A DNA stretch of 64,000 nucleotides from Nakamurella deserti (GCF_003260015.1 NZ_QCXS01000003.1:142315-206314), one strand, 5' to 3'; counted from the stretch's first letter, positions 1 through 10,010 are shown. The notes: generated from the sequence alone by a model not told the origin. Made by a program: numbers and translations.

Positions 1-1592
1 TAGTTCTGTGCGCCGTCGGTCACGTAGATCGACTGCCCGGAGGCGACGAGACCGGAACCCGACCAGCCGAACAGGGCCAGGCCCCAGCTGGTGTCCTTGA
101 GCGCGAGCGTGGTGAAGACGTCCTCGTCGGGCTTGGCGACGATGTTGAAGCCCGCCTGGTCGCACGAGGCCTTGATGACCTGCGCCTGGTCGGCGCGCAG
201 CGTCGACGTGCCCGAGAAGGTCAGCTGGACCTCGTAGGGGATGGTGACCCCGGCCTCGGCCAGCTTGGCCTTGGCGCCCTCGATGTCCACGTTCTCGTAC
301 AGCTTGGCGCTGGGCACCTGGGCGAGGATGTCCTCGTAGTTGCCTTGGGCGGGCAGGAACTCGCGCAGGTTCAGCACCTGGGCACCCTCGAAGACGGGCT
401 TGGCGTACTTCTCGACGAGCTCCTCGCGGGGCACGCACAGCTCGAAAGCCTGTCGGACGGAGATGTTCTCCATCGCGCCACCGGGGCCCGAGTTGAAGTC
501 GACGTGGCTGAACGTGTAGCTCTCACCGGCTTCGTAGGTGATGGAGTCGGTGGCCGCGTCGAGCTGGGCCTTGATGTCACCCGAGGGGTTGGACGGGTCG
601 AAGGCGTCGATCTCGCCGTTGGCCATGGCCTGGACCCACTCCTGGTCGTCGACCAGCTTGAACACCAGCGAGTCGGTGACGGCCGGGGTGCCCCAGTAGG
701 CGTCGTTGCGCACGACGGTGAGGTTGCCGCCGGAGCCGCTGTCGACCTTGTAGGGGCCGGAGGACGGCAGGATGGCGGTGTCCGGCAGCGACGGCAGGTC
801 GACCTCGTAGTCGAACCCGGTGCTCCAGAACGCACCCACCGGGGTGAGCTTGGCGGTGTCGTTGTCCTGGATGGCCTTGACCAGTTCGGCGCCGTTGTCG
901 GCGCTGCTCAGGCCGGCCTGCTCGGCGACGATGTGGGCGGGCGCGAACGTCGTGCCGACGAGCGCCTCCCAGTCGGCGTAGGGCTCCTTGAAGACCCAGG
1001 TGAACTTCTTGTCGCCGGCCGCGCCCTCGGGCATGTTCAGCTCGGCGAAGCCGTTGGTGCTGGCGGCGGTGAACAGGTCGACGTCGTTGCCGTCCGCGTC
1101 CTTGCCGCCCGGGTGGGTGCCGGAGAAGGCGGCCCACTGCAGCAGCACGTCGTCGAAGTCGATCGGCACCCCGTCGGACCAGACCGCGTCGTCGGCGATG
1201 GTGATGTCGATGGTCAGCGGATCGTCGGAGACTTTCTCGTAGCTGCCGAAATCGGCGTTGGCCTTGAGCGTGCCGTCGGGCTGCACGATTACCAGCGCGC
1301 TCTGCGTGACGTTGTCGACGTAGGCGCAGTAGACGCTGTTGGAGGCGGCGTTGTTGCAGTTGTAGCCGCCCGGCGTCTGCTCGAGGCCGATGTTGATGGT
1401 GTCGGCGATGGGTCCTTCGGGTGCCGAGGACGACCCACTCGACTCGCCGGTGGCGGCGCTGCTGGTGGCGGTGCCCGCGGGCGGCGGCGTGTTGCTGGTC
1501 GTGGTGTCACCACCGACCGAACCACTGCACGCCCCGAGGACCATCGACGCGGCGATCCCCGCCGCGGCGTAACCCAGAATGCGTCTTCTCAT
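1..1592 (-). CDS. ABC transporter family-5 (peptide-type) substrate-binding lipoprotein, C-terminus cut by window edge
   Basis: Extracellular solute-binding lipoprotein of the oligopeptide/dipeptide class (SBP_bac_5). The ATG at 1592 follows a good Shine-Dalgarno (GAGGGAGA). The N-terminus is basic, then hydrophobic, then a lipobox ending VLGAC. A Ser/Thr/Gly/Pro-rich linker follows, then typical family motifs such as DAVWSDGVPIDFDDV and an FKEPYADWEAL segment. No stop is reached before base 1, so about 530 residues are visible and the end is missing. It lies downstream of another family-5 protein on the same strand with a 269-nt gap, so it may have its own promoter. No permease is visible; the partners may lie left of the window. 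Substrate unknown. Confidence 0.88.
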   Translation of the reverse strand, partial: MRRRILGYAAAGIAASMVLGACSGSVGGDTTTSNTPPPAGTATSSAATGESSGSSSAPEGPIADTINIGLEQTPGGYNCNNAASNSVYCAYVDNVTQSALVIVQPDGTLKANADFGSYEKVSDDPLTIDITIADDAVWSDGVPIDFDDVLLQWAAFSGTHPGGKDADGNDVDLFTAASTNGFAELNMPEGAAGDKKFTWVFKEPYADWEALVGTTFAPAHIVAEQAGLSSADNGAELVKAIQDNDTAKLTPVGAFWSTGFDYEVDLPSLPDTAILPSSGPYKVDSGSGGNLTVVRNDAYWGTPAVTDSLVFKLVDDQEWVQAMANGEIDAFDPSNPSGDIKAQLDAATDSITYEAGESYTFSHVDFNSGPGGAMENISVRQAFELCVPREELVEKYAKPVFEGAQVLNLREFLPAQGNYEDILAQVPSAKLYENVDIEGAKAKLAEAGVTIPYEVQLTFSGTSTLRADQAQVIKASCDQAGFNIVAKPDEDVFTTLALKDTSWGLALFGWSGSGLVASGQSIYVTDGAQN

Positions 1593-1861
1593 GGAGCGTC
1601 TCCCTCTGGGGTCGGACGGGAGGAACGGGCGTTGCGCCCACCATTTGTCCGAAACATCCCCTGCTGAATGTGTGCGACGCAGGCAAACGTATGCGGAACG
1701 TCTGTGAGCGACGAGAGCGGGGTGCCGGTTGTTACCGAAAGGAAACAGTCCGGGACGGTCCGAACAGGTCAACGCGAGGTGAACGCGGCGGTCCTAACGG
1801 GGGTACTTCGTCCCGTTCGGCACGGGGCGGACCGGCGGTCCGGGGTTACCCACACGTACCG

Positions 1862-3613
1862 TCACCCCGGCGACCGCCAGTCGGGAAGGGTCCGCAGCGG
1901 CCCGCTCCACAGCAGGTCAGCGGCGTCCGGCGGCAGGTCGACCGCACCCAGGGCGGGTCCCAGCGCGAGCACGGCGGTGGGTTCGGCCAGCGGCAGCACG
2001 GCGAGCCGCCGCCAGGCCAGGGCGTCCAGATCGTCCACGCCGCCGCCGGCGAGGTAGCCGGTCATCGTCGCCCGCACCCGGTCGTCGCAGAACGGCGGCG
2101 GCGCCTCCTCCCCGTCGGGCGCGGTGGTGACCGTCGTGGTGGGGGTCTCGGCGGCGGCGGTACCGGTGGCCGGTTGCGGGTAGCCCGCCGCGCAGGCCAG
2201 CAGGGTCGCGGCCCGGCCACGGTCGGACGCCGTCCGCGGGGTGAGCGTCAGCACGATGTCGGGGACCGACACCGAGGTCAACGGGGCCACGACGTCGACC
2301 GCCGTCTGCGCGACCAGGTCGAGTTGGATGCCCGCCGCCCCGAGCTGGCGCTGCAGCAGCCGCGCCGCGGACTGCGCGGTGCTGTCGGCGGCGTCGTAGC
2401 CCATCACGAGGGTGAGCACCCGGCCGTCGGGGTCGTGCCAATACAGGCCGGTGCGCCGGTAACCGGCGCCGCTGAGCGCGTCGGCGACGCCGTCCGGATC
2501 GTCGGTGACCCCGGCCGGCGCGACGGTGGGCGCACCGGGCGCGGCCGGCAGCACGAACGGCGAGGTGGTGGCCAGCGCACTGCCCGCCGCACCGTCGCCG
2601 AGCGCGGCCCGCAGGGGGGCGGACCGGATCGCGGCGGCGACCGCGTCGCGTACCGCGGCGTCGGCGGTGAGCCGGTCGGCGCCCAGGTTGAAGACGAGGT
2701 CGGTGGTGGCCGGCAGCGGCACCGTGATCCGCCGGACGTCGGTGTCCAGCGCGGCCAGCGCCGTCGCCGCGGACTCCCCCGGCCGCAGGTACACCGCCTG
2801 CACGTCGCCGCGGCGCAACGCGTCGACCAGGTCCGCAGGCGCTCCGGCGCGGAGCACCACGCTGGTGGTCGTGGTCTCGGTGGCCCAGTACTTGTCGTTG
2901 CGCACCAGGGTGGTCTGGCCGATCACCGGGTCGTAGGCGTCCATCCGGTAGCGGCCGCCGGCCACCGGGATCCCGGTCTGCAGGGCGGTCGCGAAGCCGC
3001 CGGGCTCGTCCTTGAGGGTGCGTGCCGGCAGCAGCGGCGAGAACAGCGTGCGCCAGTCGGCGTAGGGCGTCCGGAACACCACGGTCACCGTCTTACCGGC
3101 GTCGGCCGACTGGATGCTGGAGATCAGCTGGTACCCGGCCGGGCTCACCACGTCGGTGTTGGACGTCATCTGCCGCCAGAGGTAGGTGAAGTCCTCGGCG
3201 GCGATCGGGGTGCCGTCGGACCACGAGGCACCCTGGTTGAGCTCGTAGGTGACCGTGAACGGCTCCGTCGCGGTGACGGCGACCCGGCGGATCAGCGCGG
3301 TAGGGACCGCGACCTCGGCCGACGGGCCGGGGGTGAACGCGCCCGGCAGCACGAGCCCGGCGACTGCGGCGCCGGCCGGCGACCACTGGGAGGCGACGTA
3401 GGGGTTGAAGCCGCGGATGTCGTCGTCCACACCGAGGCTGATCACCCCGCCGACGACCGGCGGCAGCGGTGTGGTGTCGCCGCCGGTGGTCTCGGGGGCC
3501 AGCGGGGCCGGCAGGTTCGGCACCGTGCAGCCGGCGGTCGACGCCAGCACCAGGGCCAGGAACGCACTCCGCCGCCGGCCCCACCGGGAGCGGTGGGAGC
3601 GGCGGCGGTTCAC
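1862..3613 (-). CDS. lpqW: LpqW-like family-5 solute-binding lipoprotein
   Basis: A 583-residue secreted lipoprotein with a basic N-terminus and a lipobox ending STAGC near residue 28. The body is SBP_bac_5-like, with motifs GASWSDGTPIAAEDF and FRTPYADWRTLFSPLLP. In mycobacteria LpqW has this fold, sits directly downstream of typA and influences lipomannan/lipoarabinomannan synthesis; the same typA-lpqW order is seen here, 44 nt apart, which is the main reason for the name. The GTG at 3613 has no Shine-Dalgarno but has TAGGCT six nt upstream, as expected of a leaderless transcript. It could still be a genuine peptide-binding protein; the role in cell-envelope glycolipids is inferred from family and synteny. 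Confidence 0.75.
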   Translation of the reverse strand: MNRRRSHRSRWGRRRSAFLALVLASTAGCTVPNLPAPLAPETTGGDTTPLPPVVGGVISLGVDDDIRGFNPYVASQWSPAGAAVAGLVLPGAFTPGPSAEVAVPTALIRRVAVTATEPFTVTYELNQGASWSDGTPIAAEDFTYLWRQMTSNTDVVSPAGYQLISSIQSADAGKTVTVVFRTPYADWRTLFSPLLPARTLKDEPGGFATALQTGIPVAGGRYRMDAYDPVIGQTTLVRNDKYWATETTTTSVVLRAGAPADLVDALRRGDVQAVYLRPGESAATALAALDTDVRRITVPLPATTDLVFNLGADRLTADAAVRDAVAAAIRSAPLRAALGDGAAGSALATTSPFVLPAAPGAPTVAPAGVTDDPDGVADALSGAGYRRTGLYWHDPDGRVLTLVMGYDAADSTAQSAARLLQRQLGAAGIQLDLVAQTAVDVVAPLTSVSVPDIVLTLTPRTASDRGRAATLLACAAGYPQPATGTAAAETPTTTVTTAPDGEEAPPPFCDDRVRATMTGYLAGGGVDDLDALAWRRLAVLPLAEPTAVLALGPALGAVDLPPDAADLLWSGPLRTLPDWRSPG

Positions 3614-3619
3614 GGGGTC

Positions 3620-3625
3620 AGCCTA
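3620..3625 (-). promoter_or_regulatory. Candidate -10 (TAGGCT) for leaderless lpqW
   Basis: On the minus strand TAGGCT lies in the short typA-lpqW gap and is followed after 6 nt by the GTG start. This matches the -10-to-start spacing of leaderless actinobacterial genes and suggests lpqW is not only read through from typA. Confidence 0.5.
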
Positions 3626-3657
3626 GTTTCCCGGGATGGGGAACCCCGGTGGACGGC

Positions 3658-5517
3658 TCAGGAGTTCGCGGCGGCCTTGCTGCGGGACCGGCTGCGGGCC
3701 CGGATGTTGCCGGACAGCTCGACCTTGCGGATGCGGGCGGCCACCGGTGTGATCTCCACGCACTCGTCGTCGGCGCAGAACTCCAGCGCCTGCTCCAGCG
3801 ACAGGTTCTTCGGCGGCACCAGGTGCACGAGCTCCTCGGAGGAGGACTTGCGCATGTTGGTGAGCTGCTTCTCCTTGGTGATGTTGACGTCCATGTCGTC
3901 GGCGCGGGCGTTCTCGCCGACGATCATGCCCTCGTACACCTCGGTGGTCGGCGGCACGAACAGCTGCCCGCGCTCCTGCAGCGACATCATGGCGAAGGCG
4001 GTGGCCTTGCCCGCGCGGTCGGCGACCAGCGAACCGGTCGGGCGGCCGCGCAGGGTGCCGGCCCAGGGGCCGTACCCGTCGAAGATCGTCGACGCGATGC
4101 CGGTGCCTCGGGTGTCGGTGAGGAAGTCGGTGCGGAAGCCGATCAGGCCACGCGACGGCACGTGGAACTCCAGGCGGACCCACCCGGTGCCATGGTTGCT
4201 CATCTGCTCCATGCGGCCCTTGCGGACGGCGAGCAGCTGGGTGACCGCACCGAGGTACTCCTCGGGGACGTCGATGGTGAGGCGCTCGAACGGCTCCTGG
4301 ACCTTGCCGTCGACCTCGCGGGTGACGACCTGCGGCTTGCCGACGGTCAGCTCGAAGCTCTCCCGGCGCATGGTCTCCACGAGGATGGCCAGCGCCAGCT
4401 CGCCACGGCCCTGCACCTCCCAGGTGTCGGGACGCTCGGTGTTGAGCACGCGGATCGAGACGTTACCGATCAGCTCGGCGTCGAGACGGTTCTTCACCTG
4501 GCGGGCGGTCAGCTTCTTGCCGCCGTCCTTGCCGGCCAGCGGCGAGGTGTTGATGCCGACGGTCATCGAGATGGCCGGCTCGTCGACGGTGATCGGCGGC
4601 AGCGCGACCGGGTTCTCCGGGTCGGCCAGGGTCTCACCGATGGTGATCTCGGCCATCCCGGCGACGGCGATCAGGTCGCCGGCGTAGGCGGTCTCGACCG
4701 GGACCCGGTCCAGCGCCTCGGTGATCAGCAGCTCGGTGATCCTGGTGCGGGCGACGGTGCCGTCGGCCTTCATCCAGGCGACCGACTGGCCCTTCTTCAT
4801 CTCGCCCTCGATGATCCGGCACATGCCGATGCGGCCGAGGAACGGCGAGGCGTCGATGTTGGTGACCTGGGCCTGCAGCGGGGCGCCGGGCTCGTAGGTC
4901 GGGGCCGGGATCGCCTCGAGGAGGGTGTCGAACAGCGGGTCGAGGTTCTCGTGGTCGGGCATCTCGCCGTTGGCGGGCTTGTTCAGCGAGGCACGGCCCG
5001 CGCGGGAGGCGCAGTAGACGATCGGGAACTCGATCTGGTGGTCGTCGGCGTCGAGGTCCATGAACAGCGCGTAGGTCTCGTCGACGACCTCGTCGATGCG
5101 GGAGTCGGGGCGGTCGGTCTTGTTGACGACCAGCACCACGGGGAGGTTGGCCTGCAGCGCCTTGCGGAGCACGAAGCGGGTCTGCGGCAGCGGGCCCTCG
5201 GAGGCGTCGACGAGCAGCACGACACCGTCGACCATCATCAGGGCGCGCTCCACCTCGCCACCGAAGTCGGCGTGACCGGGGGTGTCGACGATGTTGATGA
5301 CCATGTCCCCGCGGCGGACCGCGGTGTTCTTGGCCAGGATCGTGATGCCCTTCTCGCGCTCCAGGTCGTTGGAGTCCATCACCCGGTCGGTGTGGGCGGA
5401 GCCTTCACGGAACGCCCCGGACTGCCAGAGCATGGCGTCGACGAGGGTGGTCTTGCCGTGGTCGACGTGGGCGACGATGGCGACGTTGCGGAGGTCATGG
5501 CGGGTCTGGCGGGTCAC
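3658..5517 (-). CDS. typA: TypA/BipA ribosome-associated translational GTPase
   Basis: Elongation-factor-like GTPase that binds the 70S ribosome and assists assembly and stress adaptation. At 619 residues it has the usual family length. G motifs are clear: G1 [10 protein letters not shown] near residue 16, G3 [12 protein letters not shown]4 NKTD, and a G5-like ASRAG. EF-G-like domains III and V and the TypA C-terminal domain follow, with a basic tail rich in RSRS. The GTG at 5517 ([20 protein letters not shown]) is chosen because GGAG lies 9 nt upstream and homologues start here; a longer frame to 5688 is an artefact. The next gene on the strand is the lpqW-like gene. Confidence 0.97.
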   Translation of the reverse strand: MTRQTRHDLRNVAIVAHVDHGKTTLVDAMLWQSGAFREGSAHTDRVMDSNDLEREKGITILAKNTAVRRGDMVINIVDTPGHADFGGEVERALMMVDGVVLLVDASEGPLPQTRFVLRKALQANLPVVLVVNKTDRPDSRIDEVVDETYALFMDLDADDHQIEFPIVYCASRAGRASLNKPANGEMPDHENLDPLFDTLLEAIPAPTYEPGAPLQAQVTNIDASPFLGRIGMCRIIEGEMKKGQSVAWMKADGTVARTRITELLITEALDRVPVETAYAGDLIAVAGMAEITIGETLADPENPVALPPITVDEPAISMTVGINTSPLAGKDGGKKLTARQVKNRLDAELIGNVSIRVLNTERPDTWEVQGRGELALAILVETMRRESFELTVGKPQVVTREVDGKVQEPFERLTIDVPEEYLGAVTQLLAVRKGRMEQMSNHGTGWVRLEFHVPSRGLIGFRTDFLTDTRGTGIASTIFDGYGPWAGTLRGRPTGSLVADRAGKATAFAMMSLQERGQLFVPPTTEVYEGMIVGENARADDMDVNITKEKQLTNMRKSSSEELVHLVPPKNLSLEQALEFCADDECVEITPVAARIRKVELSGNIRARSRSRSKAAANS

Positions 5518-5814
5518 GCGGTTGTACTCCAAAGGTTGCGGGAGGTGCGGATCGGTCGGGGCGTGCAGATGGCGCGGATGGCGCGGGGCGGGCCGCCGGT
5601 GGAACACCTGACGACTCCTGAACAGCACCTGACCTCTGGTCGAACGCACCCTGAACAGGGCGAATTCCCGTCGGCCAGCCACAACCACCCGGTACGGACC
5701 GATCAGCGCAGCCTTCCCAGCCTACCGGTCGGGGCGCGCCGGCGACCCCGTCGTGCCTGTGACGCCAAGCTCCCCGCCCGGGTGGCGCCGGGCGGTCCGG
5801 GGCACAGTGACGCC

Positions 5815-5946
5815 ATGACCACCACCGAACCGGCCTTCGACCCGGACAACCCGCCCCTGCAGATCCTCGAGGACGACGAGACCGTCCCGCCGCGTCCCGA
5901 GGAGGAACTGGCCGACGTCGAGCGGGCCGAGCCCGACCCGCACTGA
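5815..5946 (+). CDS. Small acidic hypothetical protein (43 aa)
   Basis: A 43-residue, strongly acidic, proline-containing product beginning MTTTEPAFDPDNPP and ending in DPH. It has no cysteines, membrane segment or recognised domain. The stop codon is the first base triplet of a 10-bp tandem array. It resembles in size and acidity another small protein at 22376-22540. It could be a real small regulator or a chance frame; there is no strong Shine-Dalgarno. Unrecognised family. Confidence 0.35.
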   Translation: MTTTEPAFDPDNPPLQILEDDETVPPRPEEELADVERAEPDPH

Positions 5947-6037
5947 CGTGCACCGACGTGCACCGACCCGCACCGACCTGCACCGACCTGCACTGAGCCG
6001 CACCGACCTGCACCGACCTGCACTGACCTGACCGACC
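5937..6037. repeat. 10-bp tandem array at a stop codon
   Basis: About nine imperfect copies of TGCACCGACC. The unit overlaps the last codons and stop of the small acidic ORF (GACCCGCACTGA), as if the stop-codon neighbourhood had been amplified. The array lies between that ORF and the 3' end of the convergent ABC ATPase gene. Confidence 0.85.
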
Positions 6038-6049
6038 CCGCGACGACGA

Positions 6050-6080
6050 CCGGCGCAGACCCCGCGAGGGTCTGCGCCGG
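6050..6080 (-). terminator. Hairpin terminator after the amino-acid ABC operon
   Basis: Perfect 13-bp inverted repeat CCGGCGCAGACCC / GGGTCTGCGCCGG with a 5-nt loop, 18 nt beyond the stop of the ATPase gene on the minus strand. No clear T-run follows, which is usual in high-GC actinobacteria. Confidence 0.75.
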
Positions 6081-6097
6081 ACGGCGGGACGGGACGG

Positions 6098-6961
6098 TCA
6101 GACGGGCTTCAGCGGGTCCATGATCGACGGCAACGTGGTCGGCCGGGGCGCGGCGGCGTACTCGTCCCCCGCGTCGACCTGGGTGGGGTTGAGCACGCGG
6201 AACAGGAACGACCGGGTGCGGTCCTCCTGCGGGTTGCCGATGACCTCCTCGGCGGTGCCGTCCTCGACGACGTAGCCGCCGTCCATGAACACCACCCGGT
6301 CGGCCACGTCCCGGGCGAAGGCCATCTCGTGGGTCACGACCATCATCGTCATGCCCTCCTTGGCCAGGCCCTTCATCACCGCGAGGACCTCCCCGACCAG
6401 CTCCGGGTCCAGTGCCGAGGTCGGCTCGTCGAACAGCATCAGCTCCGGCGACATCGACAGCGACCGCGCGATGGCGATCCGCTGCTGCTGCCCGCCGGAC
6501 AGCTGCGCCGGGTAGGCCTTCTCCTTGTGCGCCATGCCGACCCGCTCGAGGTTCTCGCGGGCGATCCGCTCCGCCTCACCCCGGTTGCGGCCGAGCACCT
6601 GTATCTGGGCGACGGTGAGATTCCTCAGCACGGTGAGGTGCGGGAACAGGTTGAAGCTCTGGAAGACCATCCCGACCCGACGGCGCACCTTGTCGAGGTC
6701 GACGTCCGGATCGGTCATCTCGTCCGCCCCGATGAACACCTTCCCCGCCGTCGGGGTCTCCAGCATGTTGACGCAGCGCAGCAACGTGGACTTGCCCGAG
6801 CCCGACGGGCCGATGACGCAGACCACCTGACCGGGTTCGATGTCCAGGTCGATGTTCTTGAGCACCTCCACCGGGCCGAAGGACTTGCGCAGGCCGCGGA
6901 TGGAGATGGCGTGCGTGCTCGCGGGTGCAGTGGACGCGGTCGATGCGGTCACGGTGCTCAC
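6098..6961 (-). CDS. Polar amino-acid ABC transporter, ATP-binding subunit (GlnQ/GluA type)
   Basis: Cytoplasmic ATPase energising amino-acid uptake, 287 residues. Walker [10 protein letters not shown] near residue 52, signature [15 protein letters not shown], Walker [15 protein letters not shown] and the switch histidine in VVTHEMAFA are all intact. The first ~20 residues are a Ser/Thr/Ala tail absent from most homologues, so an internal start cannot be excluded. The GTG start overlaps the permease stop by 4 nt (GTGA). It is the last gene of the binding protein-permease-ATPase operon and is followed by a hairpin. Confidence 0.95.
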   Translation of the reverse strand: MSTVTASTASTAPASTHAISIRGLRKSFGPVEVLKNIDLDIEPGQVVCVIGPSGSGKSTLLRCVNMLETPTAGKVFIGADEMTDPDVDLDKVRRRVGMVFQSFNLFPHLTVLRNLTVAQIQVLGRNRGEAERIARENLERVGMAHKEKAYPAQLSGGQQQRIAIARSLSMSPELMLFDEPTSALDPELVGEVLAVMKGLAKEGMTMMVVTHEMAFARDVADRVVFMDGGYVVEDGTAEEVIGNPQEDRTRSFLFRVLNPTQVDAGDEYAAAPRPTTLPSIMDPLKPV

Positions 6962-7782
6962 CTGGCCTTTGCGAAGCGGACCTCGAGCCGGCGGACCAGC
7001 TGCGAGAGCGGGAGGGTGATGATCAGGTACAGCACGCCGCCGACGATCAGCGGCGTCGGGTTGACCGAGCGGTTGAGGAAGTCCTGGGAGAACTTGGTCA
7101 GCTCGTACTGGTTGGCCGTCACCCCCAGCACGTAGACCAGCGACGAGTCCTTGATCAGCAGGATGATCTCGTTGGTCAGCGGCGGGATGACGATGCGGAA
7201 CGCCTGCGGGATGACGATGACCCGGGTGGTCCGGCCGGACGACATCCCCAGTGTCCGGGCCGCCTCGACCTGACCCTTGGGGACCGCCTGGATACCGGCG
7301 CGGAACGTCTCGGCCATGTACGCCGCGGCGGTGAGCCCGAGCCCGAGCATGACCAGGATGTAGAACTCACCGCCCTGGATGCCGAAGTCGGGGAACTTGA
7401 AGCCCGGGAACGCGTTCGGGATGCCGTAGGCCACCATGAACAGCACGACCAGGGCGGGCAGCCCGCGGAACAGCTCGACGTAGGCCGTGGCGATCCACCG
7501 GTAGGGACCGACCTGCGACAGCCGCATCAGGGCGAGGATCAGACCCACGACGAACGCGAACACGAACGCCAGCAGCGTGTAGATGATCGTGTTGACCATG
7601 CCGATGGTGACCACCCGCGGCCACATCCGGGCGATGATGTCCGACCGGGCGAAGGCCTGACCGAACTGGTGCCAGTCGGCGACCAGGGCGATGGCCACGA
7701 TGATCGCCAGCAGCACGCCGTACTGCACTCCGCGGACCGCGCGTGCGCGCTGTCGCCGGGTCATGGAAGCCATTGCTTCCAC
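6958..7782 (-). CDS. Polar amino-acid ABC transporter, permease subunit
   Basis: Inner-membrane permease of the HisM/GlnP family, 274 residues. It has several hydrophobic helices and the conserved cytoplasmic EAA loop ([24 protein letters not shown]) that docks the ATPase. The N-terminus carries basic residues before the first helix. It lies between the binding-protein gene and the ATPase gene. Only one permease is present, so it probably works as a homodimer. The exact amino acid is not predictable from the sequence. Confidence 0.93.
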   Translation of the reverse strand: MEAMASMTRRQRARAVRGVQYGVLLAIIVAIALVADWHQFGQAFARSDIIARMWPRVVTIGMVNTIIYTLLAFVFAFVVGLILALMRLSQVGPYRWIATAYVELFRGLPALVVLFMVAYGIPNAFPGFKFPDFGIQGGEFYILVMLGLGLTAAAYMAETFRAGIQAVPKGQVEAARTLGMSSGRTTRVIVIPQAFRIVIPPLTNEIILLIKDSSLVYVLGVTANQYELTKFSQDFLNRSVNPTPLIVGGVLYLIITLPLSQLVRRLEVRFAKAR

Positions 7783-7839
7783 CCTTCTGTCGAGGATCGG
7801 AGATTGTCACACGCGAGGGCCACAGGGTCCGTCAGCTGC

Positions 7840-7879
7840 GTCGAGGGCGGCCCGGACGATGATCCGGGCCGCCCTCGAC
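7840..7879 (-). terminator. Intercistronic hairpin behind the binding-protein gene
   Basis: A perfect 17-bp inverted repeat (arms 7840-7856 and 7863-7879, 6-nt loop) sits between the binding-protein stop and the permease start. Such hairpins commonly act as partial terminators or RNA stabilisers, giving more binding protein than membrane subunits; that role is inferred here. Confidence 0.75.
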
Positions 7880-7889
7880 GGGAGTGATG

Positions 7890-8867
7890 TCAGGAAGCGG
7901 GGACGTCGCCGATCCACTGCGCGTACAGCTCGTCGTAGGTGCCGTCGGCACGGGCGGCGGCGATGGTGCTGTCGACCACGGCCTTGAGCGCGTCGTTGCC
8001 GAGCTTCATGCCGAAGCCGTACTGCTCGCCGGTGTCGAACTGCGCGGCGATCTTCGCCGAGCCGCCCGACCCCTTGATGAACTCGCTCCACACCGGGAGG
8101 TCGTTGATCGCGGCGTCGATCTGGTTGGTGGTCAGCGCCTGCTGCTCGGCGGCGAGGTCGGTGTACTCGACGATCTCGTAGCCGTACTGGTCCTTGTTGG
8201 CGTTGGCGTAGTCCAGACCGGTGGTGGCCGCCTGGGCGCCGAGACGCTTGCCGCGCAGGTCCTCCAGCGAGGAGATCTGGTCGGCGCTGCGGACCAGCAG
8301 GGCCTGGGTGGCGTCGAAGTAGGGCTCGGAGAACAGGATGACCTTCGAGCGCTCCTCGGTGATGGTCATGCCGGCGGCGGCGATGTCGCACTTGCCGGTG
8401 GCCATGTCCTGGCCGCTCTTGATGCCCTCGAACGGGGTGTCGACGATGGCCTGGGTGACCCCGAGCTGCTCGGCGACGAGGTCCATCATGTCGATGTCGA
8501 AGCCGACGGCCTTGCCGCTGTCGTCGTTGGACTGGAACGGCGCGTAGGGCAGGTGGGTGCAGACGGTCAGCGAGCCGGGGGCGATCAGCGACGCGGTGGC
8601 GGCCGCGATGTCCTCGGGCGAGGCGGCGCCGGCGGTGGTCGAGCCGGTCGCACCGCCGGAGGTGGCCGAGCCCGACGACGTGGTCTCCGCGCTCTCGGCC
8701 GGCGACTCCGCCGACTGGGACGAACTGGTGGTGGCGCCCGCCGGGGACGAGGACGTGGGGGTGCCCGAGTTGGACGAGTCGGGGGCACAGGCGGTCAGGA
8801 CCATGGTGCCGACGGCCGCGGCGGCGATCGCCACGGTGCGCAGAGAACGGGAACGACGGAAATTCAC
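7890..8867 (-). CDS. Polar amino-acid ABC transporter, substrate-binding lipoprotein
   Basis: Family-3 periplasmic-type binding protein, 325 residues. It has an Arg-rich N-terminus, a hydrophobic stretch and lipobox VLTAC, then a long Ser/Thr/Gly/Ala linker to about residue 90. The ligand domain follows, with characteristic segments GFDIDMMDLVAEQLG, DTPFEGIKSGQ, and FSEPYF. The GTG at 8867 has an AGGTGG Shine-Dalgarno. It is the first gene of its operon. Substrate is likely a polar amino acid such as glutamate or glutamine, but this is inference. Confidence 0.93.
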   Translation of the reverse strand: MNFRRSRSLRTVAIAAAAVGTMVLTACAPDSSNSGTPTSSSPAGATTSSSQSAESPAESAETTSSGSATSGGATGSTTAGAASPEDIAAATASLIAPGSLTVCTHLPYAPFQSNDDSGKAVGFDIDMMDLVAEQLGVTQAIVDTPFEGIKSGQDMATGKCDIAAAGMTITEERSKVILFSEPYFDATQALLVRSADQISSLEDLRGKRLGAQAATTGLDYANANKDQYGYEIVEYTDLAAEQQALTTNQIDAAINDLPVWSEFIKGSGGSAKIAAQFDTGEQYGFGMKLGNDALKAVVDSTIAAARADGTYDELYAQWIGDVPAS

Positions 8868-9094
8868 GAGCTATCCACCTTTGTGTCACCGGGCCGGCCA
8901 CTCCGGCCCGTGCAGCAGAACTACGGCGGATCTTGGCACCACTGGGTTACAGCTGCATAACACGTCGGGATGCACGACACGCCCGGGTGGTGCCGCCACC
9001 CGACCCGGCTGCCCCTCCGACGGCCCCTCGTCGACCCCGGCATGACCCGGACGGCCCAGCCTCCGCGCCCGCCGGTAACGCTGTGAGCTGGGCC

Positions 9095-9958
9095 TCAGTC
9101 CAGGAGCGGACGCAGCGCGGGGAGCAACCGGCGGTCGGCGTCGAGCCAGTCCGGGTCGTCCAGCGACGCCGCCGGAATCCACCGGACGTCGTCGTGGGAT
9201 CCGGCGGCCACCGGCTCGCCGCCGCCCCGGACCGCGTACAGCCGCAGCACCAGTTCGACGTCCAGGGCGATGTCCGGGCCCACCCGCTCCCCCACCTCCA
9301 GCCCGGCCGCGAAGGCGTCACCGAGCTCCTCGGCGAGCTCCCGGCGCACCGCCTCGACCTCGGTCTCACCCGGGGCGACCTTGCCGCCCGGGAACTCCCA
9401 CCGTCCGGCGACGTCGGCCGGATAGCTGCGGCGGGCGGCGAGCACGGCGCCGTCGCGGAGGACCGCGGCGGCGACCACGGTGCGGGTCTGGTGGGCGGCC
9501 AGCACGGTCATCCCGGTCAGCACCCGCAAGGCCCAGACGATGCGGGCGCGGTGTCGCGACTGCAGGAGCCGCCGGACCTGTTCGGCCGGCCGCGAGCCGG
9601 CCGCCGGGTTGGCGAACCCGGCGGTCACCAGGACGCCGGCGCCGGTGTCGTCGACCGCCAGGGTGAGCCGGCCGCCCGTGCCCGGGCCGCGGACGACGGT
9701 GAAGGCAGGAAGTCCGTTCGGGTCGAGGTCGACCTGCACCCGGTGCCGGGCGACCGGCCGGCGGCGGCGGCCGATGCGGTCGAGCCGGACGTGAGCGCCG
9801 GGGCTCCAGGTGTCCGAGGCCGGTGTCGCCGTGAGCCGGTACCCGACCGCGGCGGCGCTGCGCCGCCAGAGGGCCACCGACGACAGGCGCGAGCGCACCT
9901 CGGACGCGGGCCGGTCCACCACGGTCGCCGCCCGCAGCGGGATCGCCTGCCAGGTCAT
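9095..9958 (-). CDS. SRPBCC-like domain fused to NUDIX hydrolase (MutT-like)
   Basis: Two-part protein of about 287 residues. Residues ~1-150 look like an SRPBCC/polyketide-cyclase ligand-binding fold. Residues ~155-287 form a NUDIX domain with a near-complete Nudix box (GGKVAPGETEVEAVRRELAE followed by ELGD) that binds the catalytic metal. The preceding AGRWEFPGGK resembles MutT-type 8-oxo-dGTP diphosphatases, so nucleotide-pool sanitation is a reasonable guess. The ATG at 9958 is preferred because CATCGT lies 7 nt upstream; the ATG at 9967 is possible. It lies downstream of the thiamine transport operon with a 43-nt gap, without obvious functional link. Confidence 0.8.
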   Translation of the reverse strand: MTWQAIPLRAATVVDRPASEVRSRLSSVALWRRSAAAVGYRLTATPASDTWSPGAHVRLDRIGRRRRPVARHRVQVDLDPNGLPAFTVVRGPGTGGRLTLAVDDTGAGVLVTAGFANPAAGSRPAEQVRRLLQSRHRARIVWALRVLTGMTVLAAHQTRTVVAAAVLRDGAVLAARRSYPADVAGRWEFPGGKVAPGETEVEAVRRELAEELGDAFAAGLEVGERVGPDIALDVELVLRLYAVRGGGEPVAAGSHDDVRWIPAASLDDPDWLDADRRLLPALRPLLD

Positions 9959-10010
9959 CCCGAGCACGATGCCAGAGCCGGCCCGGCGGCGCGGCGGCGG
10001 GCCCGGCCGC

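Noticed and set aside
1421..5946. Very long open frames on the plus strand opposite the binding-protein and typA genes
   Set aside because: They are antisense shadows caused by GC-rich third positions; composition is Gly/Arg/Ala-rich with no domains, while the minus-strand products are clear families.
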